64,000 nt of DNA from Halicephalobus mephisto (Eukaryota > Nematoda > Chromadorea > Rhabditida > Panagrolaimidae): NCBI GenBank assembly GCA_009193035.1, contig SWDT01000005.1, forward strand, positions 1 through 64,000, read 5' to 3'. The notes under the pieces were generated by a model. It did not search any database. It saw only the letters and a list, made by a program, of their open reading frames with translations, and was not told where the DNA came from. The position numbers and the translations under genes are program-made. Below are positions 1-12,500 of the stretch, in pieces (the first letter of the stretch is position 1; each line of letters begins with the position of its first letter).

Positions 1-487
1 ATTTTCAAATTTACGACAGCCCCGAATCTACAGAATGTTTCAATTTCTCTAACGTGGTATTTTTCATTCATAATTGTTTTTAAAGAACAAATTTAAAAAA
101 AAATAAAAAATAAAATAATTTTATATAAAAAAGTTTAAAAAAATAAAAAATTTTAAATTTAAAAAAAATGAAAAATTGAAATTTTTACTTTTTAACTAAA
201 AATTGACTATTTATGAAATTATCAAACTTTTAGGTAAGAAAATAATTTTAAAAAATTCGTGTTAAGACCGGTTTTTTTATTTTTTATACATAAGCTAAAA
301 TTACCGGTCCTAACGCGAAATGAATTACTTACTTTTTAACTAAGAACTTACTATTTATGAAATTATCAAACTTTTAGGTAAAAAAAGTAATTTTAAAAAA
401 TTCGTGTTAAGACCGATTTTTTAATTTTTTATAAATAGGATAAAATTACCGGTCCTAACGCGAAATGAATTACTTACTTTTTAACTA

Positions 488-1723
488 TTAGGTTGGCAAC
501 TAATTTTTTGCACTTTTTTAAAAAAATTTCTTTTATCTTTTAAACTAAAACACTACAATTAGGTTTCAACTACGTATGCACCGTTGGTATCTATGACTTG
601 CCGCCAACGCTCTGGAAGTGAAAAGATTCCTTGTTTGTAGAATTCTTGAGACTTCTGCCTGAAGAAGTTTTCGAGGTCCATTCTCAGATCGTCTTCATCA
701 TCGAACTTCTTCTCACTCAAATGGTGGGCAAGGGAACGGAATAAGTGGTAGTCCGTTGGAGCCAGATCTGGAGAATACGGAGGATGTGGAACTACGGTCC
801 ATCCAAGTTCCAATAATTTTTCACGCGTTGACCTCGCAATGTGTGGTCGTGCGTTGTCGTGCAAGAAGTAAACCTTGTCCTGCTTTCCGTGAAGCTTTTC
901 TGCAACCCGGGCCAACTGTTTACAATATAGATCAGCAGTGACAGTACTACCACTGGAAGGAGCTCCAGTAAATTATGCCTCGAATGTTCCACCAAATACT
1001 CAACATAACCTTTCTTGGATGGAGGTCGTTTTTCGGTGTTGCTACACTATCCTGTCCAGCTCCAAGCCATTGTCGCTTATGCGTATGATTAACATACATA
1101 ACCCACTTCTCATCGCCGGTAATAAGATTACTGAGCCATTCATGGTTCCGATGAGAAGTCATGAGTTCCATACATGCATCGACCCTCTTGTTGAGCTGAT
1201 ATGGCGATAACTCATGGGGTATCCAAACGCCGTATTTCCATGCTTGCCCAGTTCTTTTAGGTGTTTCTCCACTGCAGTATGAGAGCACCGAAGACGCTCT
1301 GCCAGACACCGTGTAGTTAATCTAGGGTCTTCTTCGATGAACTTCTTTAAATCATCTATGTTCACCTCGGTTGTCTTCCGGGATGAGACAACTCATCCAG
1401 TTCAAAGTTGCCATTCTTGAATCGCTTGAACCAATTGTATGCCGTACGTCTGGAGAGCAGTCCTTACCCATCGTGCTGCATATGTTCGTGACTGCTTCGG
1501 TCACTCTGTGGCCCAAACGGAATTCATGAAGTAAAAGCACTCGGAGTTCCCTTCGAGAAATATCCATCTTTAAATCAGATCCAGCTCGCTGCTCATAGTT
1601 TCTTTATTGTTTGAGAGACACTCGCACCCTCTATATATAGCCTAAGTATGGAAGCTTCCAGAAGCTTCGAGAATGTTTTGAAAAATTTTTTTAAAAAGTG
1701 CAAAAAATTAGTTGCCAACCTAA
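488..1723 (-). mobile_element. Tc1/mariner-family transposon (mariner, D34D)
   Basis: A complete mariner-type DNA transposon. Both ends read TTAGGTTGGCAACTAATTTT inward and are identical for about 31 bp (488-518 and 1693-1723). The target TA is duplicated at 486-487 and 1724-1725. Removing the element restores the satellite unit TTTTTAACTAAAAATTGAC seen in neighbouring copies, so the empty site can be read directly. The length of 1,236 bp is normal for mariner. The transposase lies on the minus strand and is broken by frameshifts, so the element is non-autonomous now although its ends look intact. Confidence 0.95.
559..1567 (-). pseudogene. mariner transposase, frameshifted
   Basis: Minus-strand remnants of a mariner transposase spread over several frames. 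The N-terminal part (from 1567) has the helix-turn-helix region typical of the family. A second HTH segment with AERLRCSHTAVEKHL lies near 1300. ITGDEKWV near 1130 gives the first catalytic Asp. HDNARPH near 850 gives the second. YSPDLAPTDYHLF near 765 gives the third, with 34 residues between the last two (D34D, the mariner signature). The C-terminus with RWRQVIDTNGAYV is intact. At least four frame changes (near 1465, 1375, 1235 and 955) separate these blocks, so no full-length enzyme can be made. Homopolymer errors in the assembly could account for part of this. Confidence 0.93.
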
Positions 1724-2310
1724 TAAAAATTGACTATTTACAAAATTATCAAACTTTTAGGTAAAAAAAAGTAATTTTAAAAAATTCGTGTTAGGACCGG
1801 TTTTTTTATTTTTTATACATAAGCCAAAGTTACCGGTCCTAACGCGAAATGAATTACTTACTTTTTAACTAAAAATTGACTATTTACAAAATTATCAAAC
1901 TTTTAGGTAAAAAAAAGTAATTTTAAAAAATTCGTGTTAAGACCGGTTTTTTTATTTTTTTATACATAAGCCAAAGTTACCGGTCCTAACGCAAATGAAT
2001 TACTTACTTTTTAACTAAAAATTGACTATTTATGAAATTATCAAACTTTTAGGTAAAAAATAATTTTAAAAAATTCGTGTTAAGACCGATTTTTAATTTT
2101 TATAAATAGGATAAAATTACCGGTCCTAACGCGAAATGAATTACTTACTTTTTAACTAAAAATTGACTATTTACAAAATTATCAAACTTTTAGGTAAAAA
2201 AAGTAATTTTAAAAAATTCGTGTTAAGACCGATTTTTAATTTTTTATACATAATCTAAAATTACCGGTCCTAACGCGAAATGAATTACTTACTTTTTAAC
2301 TAAGAACTTG

Positions 2311-5300
2311 TTTACTGACTACGTGGAGTACAATTGTAGTTAAAAGAGAAATCGGACATTGCGTTGTGGGACCAGTGGTTTTTCGTTCACTTCTTGTTTG
2401 CCATCCCCTGAGGAAAAATTAAAATATATATTTTTAATGCGAAAATTTTTGATTTATTTTACAATTAGCAATTTAGAAAACTGTTAAATTTGTATTTAAA
2501 ATAAAAATTAAATACCACTTTTTAAGACCAACTTTTTTCATTTTTCAAAAATTAAAACTTCTGTCACGAAATTTTTAATTTTTTTAAAAGTATTGATTTT
2601 TAAAAACTAAATTTATGAATAAAAGTAAAATTAAACAATATTCGTGGTAAAATTAAGTTTTGTTTTTTAAAAAAAAATAGAATTTGTGGTCCTGGCACGA
2701 AATATTTAATTTACTTTTTAATTAAAAATTTACTTATTGATTTTTAAAAATTAAATTTATGAATAAAAGTAAAATTAAACAATATTTGTGACAGGATTAA
2801 GTTTTATAATTTTTAGAAAAAATAGAATTTGTGGTCCTGGCACGAAATATTTAATTTTTTAAAACTTTTTGTTAAACATTTTCAATAATTTACAATTAAA
2901 AAGATTAAACAATATTCGTGGTAAAATTAAGTTTTATAATTTTTAAGAAAAAATTCAAATCAATACTCTTGACGCGAAATATTTAATTTTTTAAAACTTT
3001 TTATTAAACATTTTTAATAATTTACAATTAAAAAAGTCAAACAATATTCTTGGTAAAATTAAGTTTTATAATTTTTAAGAAAAAATTCAAATTAATACTC
3101 TTGACGCGAAACGCCTAATTTTTAACTAAAAATTTGACCGGTTATTTTAATGACTAATTTGTAGCTGAAAAAAAACTAAACTTTATTCATTTAAAAACCA
3201 GTTTTTTCTATTTAAAAAAAATTTGTTATTTTAAAGCGAAATTTATGATTAATTTTAAATTTAAATAATTTGATTATTTATTTTTTAAAAAAATGAAAAC
3301 ATTGAAAATTTCAATATTTGATTAAAATCCAAAAAGACGGAATATTCGACATCTCACGTAGGCCCCTGAGGGTTTTCCGACTGATTATCAAAATCCAGAA
3401 CGTTGTATCCGTCCGAGCGCAGGAAATCAACCAGATACTAGAAATTGGGATTTTTATCTAGTTTTCATTTTCCTTCCTTGTGGTTTTTTTTTTAAATTTA
3501 ATTTCCAGAATTACCTAAAAATTTCTAAAATTATGTAAAATTAATAATTTTTCAAATTCCCGAAAATTCAAGTTATAATTATTTTATAAAAAAAAATTTT
3601 TATAATCAAGAATTTAGAAATTTTAGGACTTTTCTGAATTCAAAGGAAAATTCTGGGATTTTTCAGAATCCAGTGAAAGTTTTTGAAATTACTTGAAATT
3701 TTTCAAATTTTAAAAAATTTATACTAAAATTATTTCATAAAAAAAATTTTTATAATCAGGATTTTGGAAATTTTAGAATTTTTCAGAGTCCAAAGGAAAA
3801 TTCTGGGATTTTTCAGAATCTAGTGAACATTTCCGAAACTATTAAAAATTTAAAATTCCTGAAAATCCAAGTTATAATTATTTCATAAAAAAATATTTTT
3901 ATAATTAAGAATTTAGAGATTTTAGAATTTTCCAGAATCCAATCGAAATTTTTCAAATTCTCTGTAATCTCAAAATTTTCATGTTTCTTCCAGAATCCAT
4001 TTCAAATTTCTATAATAATTTAAAACCAAAAATTCCAAGTTTTTATGATTATTTAATTTTTAAAAAAATTATTTAAATTTATTTTTAAAAAAATAAAATC
4101 ATTCAAATTTTTTTACAAAAATTTTTGAAAACTTTTGGAACTTGGAAAATGGCAAAACTGTCATTTCCATTCTTGTTCCCCATGTCGATCAATCTGTTTA
4201 TGAAAGAAATTTGAAAAAACAAGCTTGTCTATAAACAATGAATAATGTTAATCAACGAAAAATTTGTTTTAATTTTGTTAAATTAAATTATTTCAAATTT
4301 CTGGAATTTAAAAAAATTAAAAATTAAAAAATTTTGGAAAATTTGAAATTTCTAAAAATTATTTAAAATTAAAAAATTTTCTAAAATTATTTTAAATTTT
4401 GAAAATTTCAGAAATTTTCGTGCCGGGATTATTTTAAAAAATTCACTTTTTTTCTAAAATAATTTTATTTTTTTTAATTTTTTTGTTTCGAGAATTCTAA
4501 AATTTCATAAAAATTCGTGTCAAAACAATTTTAAAAAGTTAAGTTTTTAATTTTTTTTAAAAAGTTAATTTTTTTAAAAAAAGATTAAAATTTAACTTTA
4601 TAAAAAAGTTTATTTTTATTTTTAAAAAAAATTTAATTTTTATTTTTATTTTTAAAAAAAGTTTATTTTTATTTTCAAAAAAACTTTATTTTTATTTCTA
4701 AAAAGAATTTAATTTTTATTTTTTTCTAAAAATTTAATTTTTATTTTTCAAAAAAACTTTATTTTTATTTTTCTTTAAAAACTTTATTTTTATTTTTTTT
4801 TATTTAAACTATTTTTGAAATATTTTTAAAATTTGCATAGTGTGATTTTCTTTGGTTTATTTACAAAGTAAAAGAAGTTAAATTTGTTTTATTTTTTCCT
4901 TTTTGGATAATTGGCCGTTTAGTTTTCATCGAGTCTTCTTTTCGAAAAAGAAAATCGGTAACTGCCGTCCTCTCAAGTTTTCTGAAATTTAAATGCCTCC
5001 ATTTTTGAACCGACCACCTCAATTTTAAATTTTCTTTAAATTTCGGACTAATTTTAAATCAAAAAATTTTTATCTTATTTTATTGAAGAAAAAAGAAAAG
5101 CCGTCATTTTCTGAGGTTATCAGTTCAGTTTTCTCACCGATTAAATTTGGCTTGTTTTGATTTTTTATTACCGAAAAATAAATATTCAATCTAAATTTTC
5201 CGATTTTAAAGAAAAACTATTTTTTTCTAATTTTTATAAAAATATTGAATCTAAATTTTCCGATTTTAAAGAAAAACTACTTTTTTTTAATTTTTATAAA

Positions 5301-5845
5301 AATATTCAATCTAAATTTTCCGATTTTAAAGAAAAACTACTTTTTTTTTAATTTTTATAAAAATATTTAATTTAAATTTCTTGATTTTAAAGAAAAACTA
5401 TTTTTTTCAATTTTTATTTTTATAAAAATATTGAAATTTTTGGACTTCTTTAAAATTCGTGATTTTCAAACTTTTTAGAATTGTTTAATTTTAAAATTTT
5501 ACTTTTTTGGTCTTGACTGGAAACTTAAGAAATTCTCGTTGAGACAGTTTTTAAGTTTTTTCGTAATTGTATTATTTATGACATCATACTTTTTTTTAAA
5601 AATTTTAACGAAAAATTTGGTTTTTTTTAATTTATCAACTTTTCGGGAATTTCGTTCCGATTCTGGATTTTTCCGAATTTTCAAAAAATGAAATCACTAA
5701 CGCGATTTGCCAATTCGCCGGATTTTTCACTTTTTTAACGAATTAAAACTTTTCTCGATCAACTGATTTCTGACGAGACTTGATTTAGTTCGAGATTGGA
5801 TAAATGAACACAAGTGCTCTAGAATCACACACAATCGAACATATT
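2311..5845. other. AT-rich intergenic repeats, no gene seen
   Basis: No convincing gene. About 2420-3120 holds four diverged ~130-bp units containing ATTCGTGGTAAAATTAAG (near 2640, 2782, 2913, 3043) and a GTCCTGGCACGAAAT motif, distant relatives of the satellite at the window start. 3490-4010 is built of short CAGAATCCAGTGAAA-like units. 5180-5440 is a 60-bp repeat (CTAAATTTTCCGATTTTAAA at 5191, 5251, 5311 and a shifted fourth copy). A short, more balanced stretch at 3340-3460 is open in one frame but has no splice or homology support. Confidence 0.7.
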
Positions 5846-6422
5846 TGATTATATTTATTTTTTATATAAAAACAGAAAACAATTAGAATTAAATTATTTA
5901 AATTTAAATTGTAGTTTGTTGTAAAATTTGATTGTGCGATATAGGAATAAAAAGTAAAAAAGTATAAAAACAAAAAAAGATAAAAAAGAAAATTACGATT
6001 GTATTTTAATTTTATCAGAAGAATTCTGAAATCAGGTCTAACTGGGTGGAATCAATACGTAAGAGTTTCTGATTGCGGTTTTCAGATTATTTGGTTCTAA
6101 TTGAGTACTATTTGTGGCAGAATTGCAGTCTAGTAGAAGATTGAAAATAATTAAGTATAATCAACATGGACCATGTTTCCAGTTAAAAAGGTACTAGTAA
6201 GCTGATCAAATTTAGTTATATTCAGTCTTCTGTTGGACTGCAACTCTGCCATAAATAGTACTCAGAACCAAATAATCTGAAAACCGCAATCAGAAACTCT
6301 TATGTGTTGATTCCACCCAGTTAGACCTGATTTCAGAATTCTTCTGATAAAGTTAAAATACAATTGTAATTTTCTTTTTTATCTTTTTTCTGTTATTATG
6401 TAAAAAATAAATATAATCAAGT
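5846..6422. repeat. large inverted repeat (hairpin/foldback element)
   Basis: The segment from about 5985 to 6155 is repeated almost perfectly in reverse from about 6222 to 6370, for example AGGTCTAACTGGGTGGAATC on the left against GATTCCACCCAGTTAGACCT on the right. The spacer is about 70-80 bp. The pairing extends outward with interruptions: TTGATTATATTTATTTTTTA at 5846 matches the inverted TAAAAAATAAATATAATCAA ending at 6420. A single transcript would form a stem of about 170 bp or more. No protein frame is seen. A MITE or foldback transposon copy is the simplest explanation. Confidence 0.88.
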
Positions 6423-9400
6423 CCGCTTGATTAGGCTCAGTTGCAAATGATTGTGAATCACCTGTGAATTTGCCGCTTTACCGAGTAGTAATTCGAAGAA
6501 TAATCATCTTTAGCAACCCGAAACAAGTCCATTTCTATAAGGTTGAGTTTATTCTTGTCCACTTCGGTCTACGAACCGCCATCCTTCCGTCTCTAGTCTT
6601 GAGGTGTTTCTAACTTGCTTCAACTGTCATCTAAAAGATTAACTGCGATCTGAGATTCGTCTAGAGATGTGCCGGAGGGATTCGACTCCGAAGCTCGGCC
6701 ATTCGTCGTCGTTTAAACCACTTTTTGAAGAAGTTGTTCTTTGTCAAATTCAGAATCTGACTCTGGCCGGGTCCCGTGGTTAATGGAGCTCTTACATATA
6801 AAAAACACATTTTTATCAATTATTTTGACCTTTATAACCGGTCTCGAATCAAATAAGATAAATAAAATCAAAAATTTATCATTTTTGAAAACCGTAATAA
6901 AAAAATCGAATTTTTTAAATTTTATTTTTTAAAATTTTTTCGACGATTTTTGATTGAAATTGTCAAATAAAGATTATTTATGAAAAATCCCCCTGGGGCG
7001 TTTGGAGTTTAAATATCAACTTGATCCTATTTGGAAAAAATAATTTCCGTTCGGGACCCGTCGAATGAGTTTCTCATTTCTGTCTTTTCTGTTCTGGCCG
7101 AATTTCCCGTAAAATTGAGTTAATTTGCGACATTTGGTGAACGAGCAGTTACTCAATTCCACGACGTTTCTAAAAATATAAAAATCAACAAAAATTAAAT
7201 TTTAATTAAAATTTAAAAAAATAAAAAATTTTAAATTTAAAAAAAATGAAAATTTATTTTTTAAAGTAATTCAAAATTTAAATTATTTGATTTTAAAGAA
7301 AATAAAAAATGAGAAATTTAAAAAAATTCGAAAAATGAATTTTTAAAAATAAAAATCAAAAGTAAAGATATTTTAAAAAAAAGTAAAAATTTTTAATTAA
7401 AAAAAATAAAAATTTAAATTTAAAAAAATAAAAATTTTAAATTTAAAAAAAGCAAAAATAAAAAAAATAAAAATTTAAATTAAAAAAAAAGTAAAAATTT
7501 TAAATTTAAAAAAAAGTAAAAATTTTTAATTCTTAAAAATTTTAAATTTAAAAAAAAGTAAAAATTTTTAATTCTTAAAAAATTTAAATTTAAAAAAAAG
7601 TAAAAATTTTTGATTTTTAAAAATTTATCCAGATGGTCCCGAACAGAAAATATTTTTCCAAACACGGCCAAATAGATCCTTTTCATTTGAGGATTGTTTG
7701 TTCACCTAATCCATTTCAGACGAAGAACTAATTTTTCTTTTTATTGATTTTATTAAAAATAAAAATATTTCTTTCATTATTTTCAGTTTTTGTGAATAAT
7801 GAATCCAGAAAAACGATTTTTTGATCGAAGGAAATTTTTCACCTTCAAAAATAAATTTGGCCAAAGGCGTGTCTGGTTCGTCCCTCAATCACTTGACCGT
7901 TTTTGTTCAATTTTCGAAATACTGAATTTTTCGATTTTTTTGACTAACATATTGTTCAAATCAAAATTGCGGAGTTTTCTGAAATTTCGTAATTTTCCAT
8001 GGAATTTTAGGTTTTCAAATTTTTTCAAACTTTTATAAAAAATTCTATAAATTTTGAAATTTTTAACTACTTTATAAAAAATTAAATATTTTTTTAAAAT
8101 TCTATAAACTTTGAAATTTTTAAATATTTTATAAAAAATTAAATATTTTTTAAAATTATATAAATTCTGAAATTTCTTAAATTTTATAAAAAATTCTGAA
8201 ATTTTTTGAAACTTCATACAAGACTACAATTTCATGGAAGATTCTGAAATTTCCTAAAATTTTTCAGAAAATTCTATAATTTCAAAGAAGATTCTGAAAT
8301 TTTCTGAGGTCTTCCAAAATTTTAAAAAATTTTATAATTTTGAAATTTGATAGAAATTTTATGAAAAATTCTGAAACCTTCGAAAATTTATAAAAATTTT
8401 ATAATTTTAAAATTTTCTGAAATTTGATAGAAATTTTCTGAGATCTTCCAGAATTTTTAAAAAATTTTATAATTTTGAAATTTTCTGACAAATTTTGAAA
8501 CCTTTGAAAATTTATAAAAATTTTATAATTTTGAAAGTTCCAAAAAGTCGTAAAATTTCGTTTCGGGACGATTTTTTAATTGTACTTGTTTTTTGGTTTT
8601 TTATAATTTTACAGCACTTGACCTGATGTCTACAATTTCGAATTTTGTACTTTCTGAAACCTTCTTAAGATCCATTTTAAGGCGGATTCGTCATAAATCT
8701 TCATTTTTTGTTTTTATAAATTATAATTTGACACTCACATTTTAAATTTTTATATTTTCTAAAATCTTTCAAAAATTCACATCAGGACATTTTGTAAAAA
8801 ATATTTGTGAATTTTTAAAATAATTTAATTTAATTTTTATTTCTGAAACATCAAATTTTTAAAAGTTTTAAGTTTTTCTAGGAATTCGTCCTGGGACAAT
8901 TTCGTGATAAATTTTTTATTTTTATTTTTACAGTAATCTGTTATTTTTTTAATATTTGAAATTTCGGATTTTTGTATTTTCTAAAATATTATAAAAATTT
9001 ATTTCAAAACAACTTTTTCACAAATTTTCGTTTTTACAGTAATCTGTTATTTTTTTAACATTTCAAATTTCGAATTTTTATAATCTTTAAGATGTCCTAA
9101 AAATTCTCATCGTGAATATTTCTTAATAAATTTTAGTTTTTTACAGTAATCTACTATTTTACCTATCACCTGAAATTTAAAATTTTTATAATTTATAATC
9201 TCTAAAATGTCCTAAAAATTCTCATTAGGAATATTTCGTAATAAATTTAAATTTTTAATTTTCTATGATATTCTGCTATTTGACACTTGAGATTTTTATT
9301 GTTTTTCAAACCTAAAAATTCGCGTTGAGACCATTTTCAAATAACAATTTTCGACTCGATTGAATCATGTTTCGTGTTTTTTCCAAATCTGGATGCGCAA

Positions 9401-9524
9401 AATTTTCGGATCTAGTTTCTTTCATGAATGGATCCGTTTTTGAAAAAAATTAAATTTTTCAAGATCGTATTTCAGAAATTCGGATATATATTTTTCTATT
9501 TATGAATAATGGACCTGTTTTTAG
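6423..9524. other. Upstream region of ptb-1, no gene called
   Basis: The DNA is mostly AT-rich, but balanced, apparently single-copy islands occur at 6430-6790, 7000-7180, 7620-7720 and 9360-9440. They may be 5' untranslated or regulatory sequence for ptb-1, whose earliest recognised coding exon begins near 9525. 7185-7620 and 7920-8560 are low-complexity A/T tracts in which open frames (such as a Lys/Phe-rich frame at 7885-8217) reflect composition only. 8880-9300 carries repeated TTTTTACAGTAATCTGTTAT units. Confidence 0.6.
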
Positions 9525-9590
9525 AATTTTGAAGGTCGAAGAAGCTCAAGAGGTCCTCGAACGTCTTCACCCAGTTCCGCGACCTCTGCA

Positions 9591-12500
9591 ATGACGGCAG
9601 TTCTCGGCGCTGCTCTCAATGGCGTGGAAATTCACGAAGTTATTCGACGTTTTGGGATCAAGGTTTGTTACTTTGGATTTTCCAAAAACCAAATAACAAA
9701 AAATAATTCATAAATAATTTCCAATTTTTACAATAATGTGTAATTTTAAACTTTTTGAATAATTTATAACTTAAAATTAGAAAAATATAGAATTTGTTGA
9801 ATAATATTTTGAAAAAAGTGGAAAATCAGCGAAATTTCACATATGAACAATGGGGAAACGTGAGGAACAGTTTTGATTTTTTCTTTTGTTTTCGATTCGT
9901 TTTTTATCTTATTCATTTCAGTCACTATTTTCTAAAATAACTCAAAATTTATCATAAATACCTAACAAGAATTTTAAAAGGAAATTTAAAAAATAGAAAA
10001 ACTTTTTTCATATATCAAAATCAAAGAAATTTTTCGATTTACTTTTTTCTATTCATATTTTATTCATTTCAGTCACTATTTTCTAAAATAACCATAAATT
10101 TAAAGTTTATTGTAATTATCTAACAAGAATTTTAAAAAGAAATTTAAAAAATAGGAAAATCAACTTTTTCATATATCAAAATCAAAGAAATTTTTCGATT
10201 TTTTTGTTTTTTATTTACTTTTTTCTATTCATATTTTATTCATTTTAGTGACTATTTTCTAAAATAACCATAAATTTAAAGTTTATTGTAATTATCGAAC
10301 AAGAATTTTAAAAAGGAAATACAAAAATAGAAAAATTAACTTTTTTATATCATCATGAAAGTTGCAAAAAATGTTCTTTGATATTCAAATTCTGTCGTTT
10401 TTTATTTTAATCGTACTTATTTCAGACACTATTTTTAAAATGTCATTTTTTGGTTTTTTATAATTAATAAAATTTTCGAAAAGGAAAAAAATAAAAAATT
10501 AAATTTTTTCATATATCAAATTTGTCAAAAAAAATTTTAATTTTCAAAATTATTAAATTTAAAAAAAAACTAAAAAAAGACGAAATTAATTTTTTTTAAA
10601 TATTTTTTTAAATTAAGAAATTTTTAATTTTATTAAATAATTTTTTTTAAATATTTTTTAAATTAAAAAATTTTCAATTTTATTAATTTATTTTTTTAAA
10701 TATTTTTTAAATTAAAAAATTGTTAATTTTATTAATTAATTTTTTTTAATATTTTTTTTACGATATATGAAGTTGAATAAAATTTTACGATTTATTTTTT
10801 AATTAATAATTGCCAAATTTTTTTATAAATTATAAAATGACATTTTTGAAATAAATTTTTCGAAGAAATAATTCATGTGAGAAAATTGGGTCTTGTTTAG
10901 TCAATTTCCAACGGAACATTATTGATAAAAATCAAAAATTCAATTAGCCGAGAGCCAATGCGCAAGGTAGCCGCAGCTGTCGTTGGATTATTTGGTCCGT
11001 AATTCTTCGAGTACTTGTTAAAGACAGGAAAACCATTTTTCGAGAATATTAGTAAACAAACTTGAAGCTTTTTGTGAATTTTTATATAGATCGCCTTTTC
11101 GGGACTGTTTCAAAATTTAAAAATCTATAGTTGCGCAAGGTTGTCTGTCCGGTTCAGTCTATGGAGTCGATGGAAGTGTCGATGAAAGTGTCGAGGAGTT
11201 CGTTCTTTGTCTGTCCGGTGTTTGAAGTTTCTCGAAAATCGGGCTGCTGAACAAGTCGATTAATGTTGGGAAGTATCGATTGCTCCAGAAGCCATATCCA
11301 TTTCGATCTTCCGGACCATGTTTGTTTTTCTGCTTTATGCAAATCTCGTTTATTGACATCCCGATGAAGCCCCTTTCGATTGCTTTTTTGAATTTTCCGA
11401 TTTCTTAATTTACAAAATAAATTCCGAAATTTTTTTTTATTAATCATGAAAAATTTCATTTTTAAAAAATTTTTTTTGATGATTCAAATGTACAATTTTT
11501 GTTTTTTTTTAAATTTTTAAAAATGGAATTTTTCGAAAATTTTTGAATTTTGCAGAATTTTTAAAATTTGAAAACTTTATTGAAATTTTTGGAATTTCTA
11601 GACTTTTTTGAAAATTTTATTTAAATTTTTGGATTTTTTTGGAAACTTACGAAGCTTTCTATGATCTTGTGGAGGATTTTAAAGTTTTCTAAGATCTTTT
11701 TGAAGCTTCTAAAGTCTTCTAGAATTTTTCAGAATCTTCCAAAATTTGATTAAAATTTTTGGAATTTTTCGAAATCTTCCAAAATTCATTAAAATTTTTG
11801 GAATTTTCCGAAATTTTTTAAAAACTTCTAGAATTTTTCGAAATCTTCCGAAATTTCAGTAAAATCTTTAGAATTTTTCGAAATTTCTTAAAAACTTTTA
11901 GAATTTTCCGAAATCTTCCAAAATTCATTAAAATTTTTGGAATTTTCCGAATTTTTTTAAAAACTTTTAGAATTTTCCGAATTTCCTTAATTACCTTAAA
12001 ATCTCCCAGAATTTACTCCAGATTTCTGCATCCAGCTAAATCTCAAATTTTCAACTTTCCTAAAAATCGAAAATTCCTCTCGAGACAACTTTACAACATT
12101 GTGAATTTTAAAAATATAATGTAGTTTTTACTTTTTACTTTTTACTTTTTACAAGAATACAAAATTGCGAATTGTAATCTCGGATTATTGTCGAATCGTC
12201 GTCGAGGCTTTCGTCGAATTTGACTGCAGTTTTCAGTTTTTGTGGCTGTTCTAATCCGGAAAGTCAGAGTTCATTAATTTTTTCTTCCACTTGTTTGAGC
12301 ACATTTTTACTCATTTTCGTTGTTTTTCGTCTCCAGAAACTGGACTTGACAGATCTTTGTTCCTGATTCATGCCGAAGGTACTTTTTTAAAAAAGTCCCA
12401 AAAAATAAATAATTTTAAAAATTATTTAAATTTTCTTTCAATTTTTAAAATTAACTAAATTTAAAAATTATTTGGAATTTTTTAAAAATTAATTGAAAAA

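Larger units (their letters stand above)
1..2310. repeat. ~145-bp satellite array (host of mariner)
   Basis: A tandem array of AT-rich units. The landmark ATTCGTGTTAAGACC begins at 255, 400, 1784, 1930, 2073 and 2216, which gives periods of 143-146 bp once the 1,236-bp mariner and its duplicated TA are removed. Each unit also carries ACCGGTCCTAACGC about 40-50 bp downstream. That is nearly the reverse complement of the landmark, so every unit can fold into a hairpin. Between hairpins lies GACTATTTA..AAATTATCAAACTTTTAGGTAA. No coding potential is seen in the units. Confidence 0.9.

Noticed and set aside
7885..8217. 110-codon minus-strand Lys/Phe-rich frame
   Set aside because: Low-complexity AT tract; composition alone explains it.
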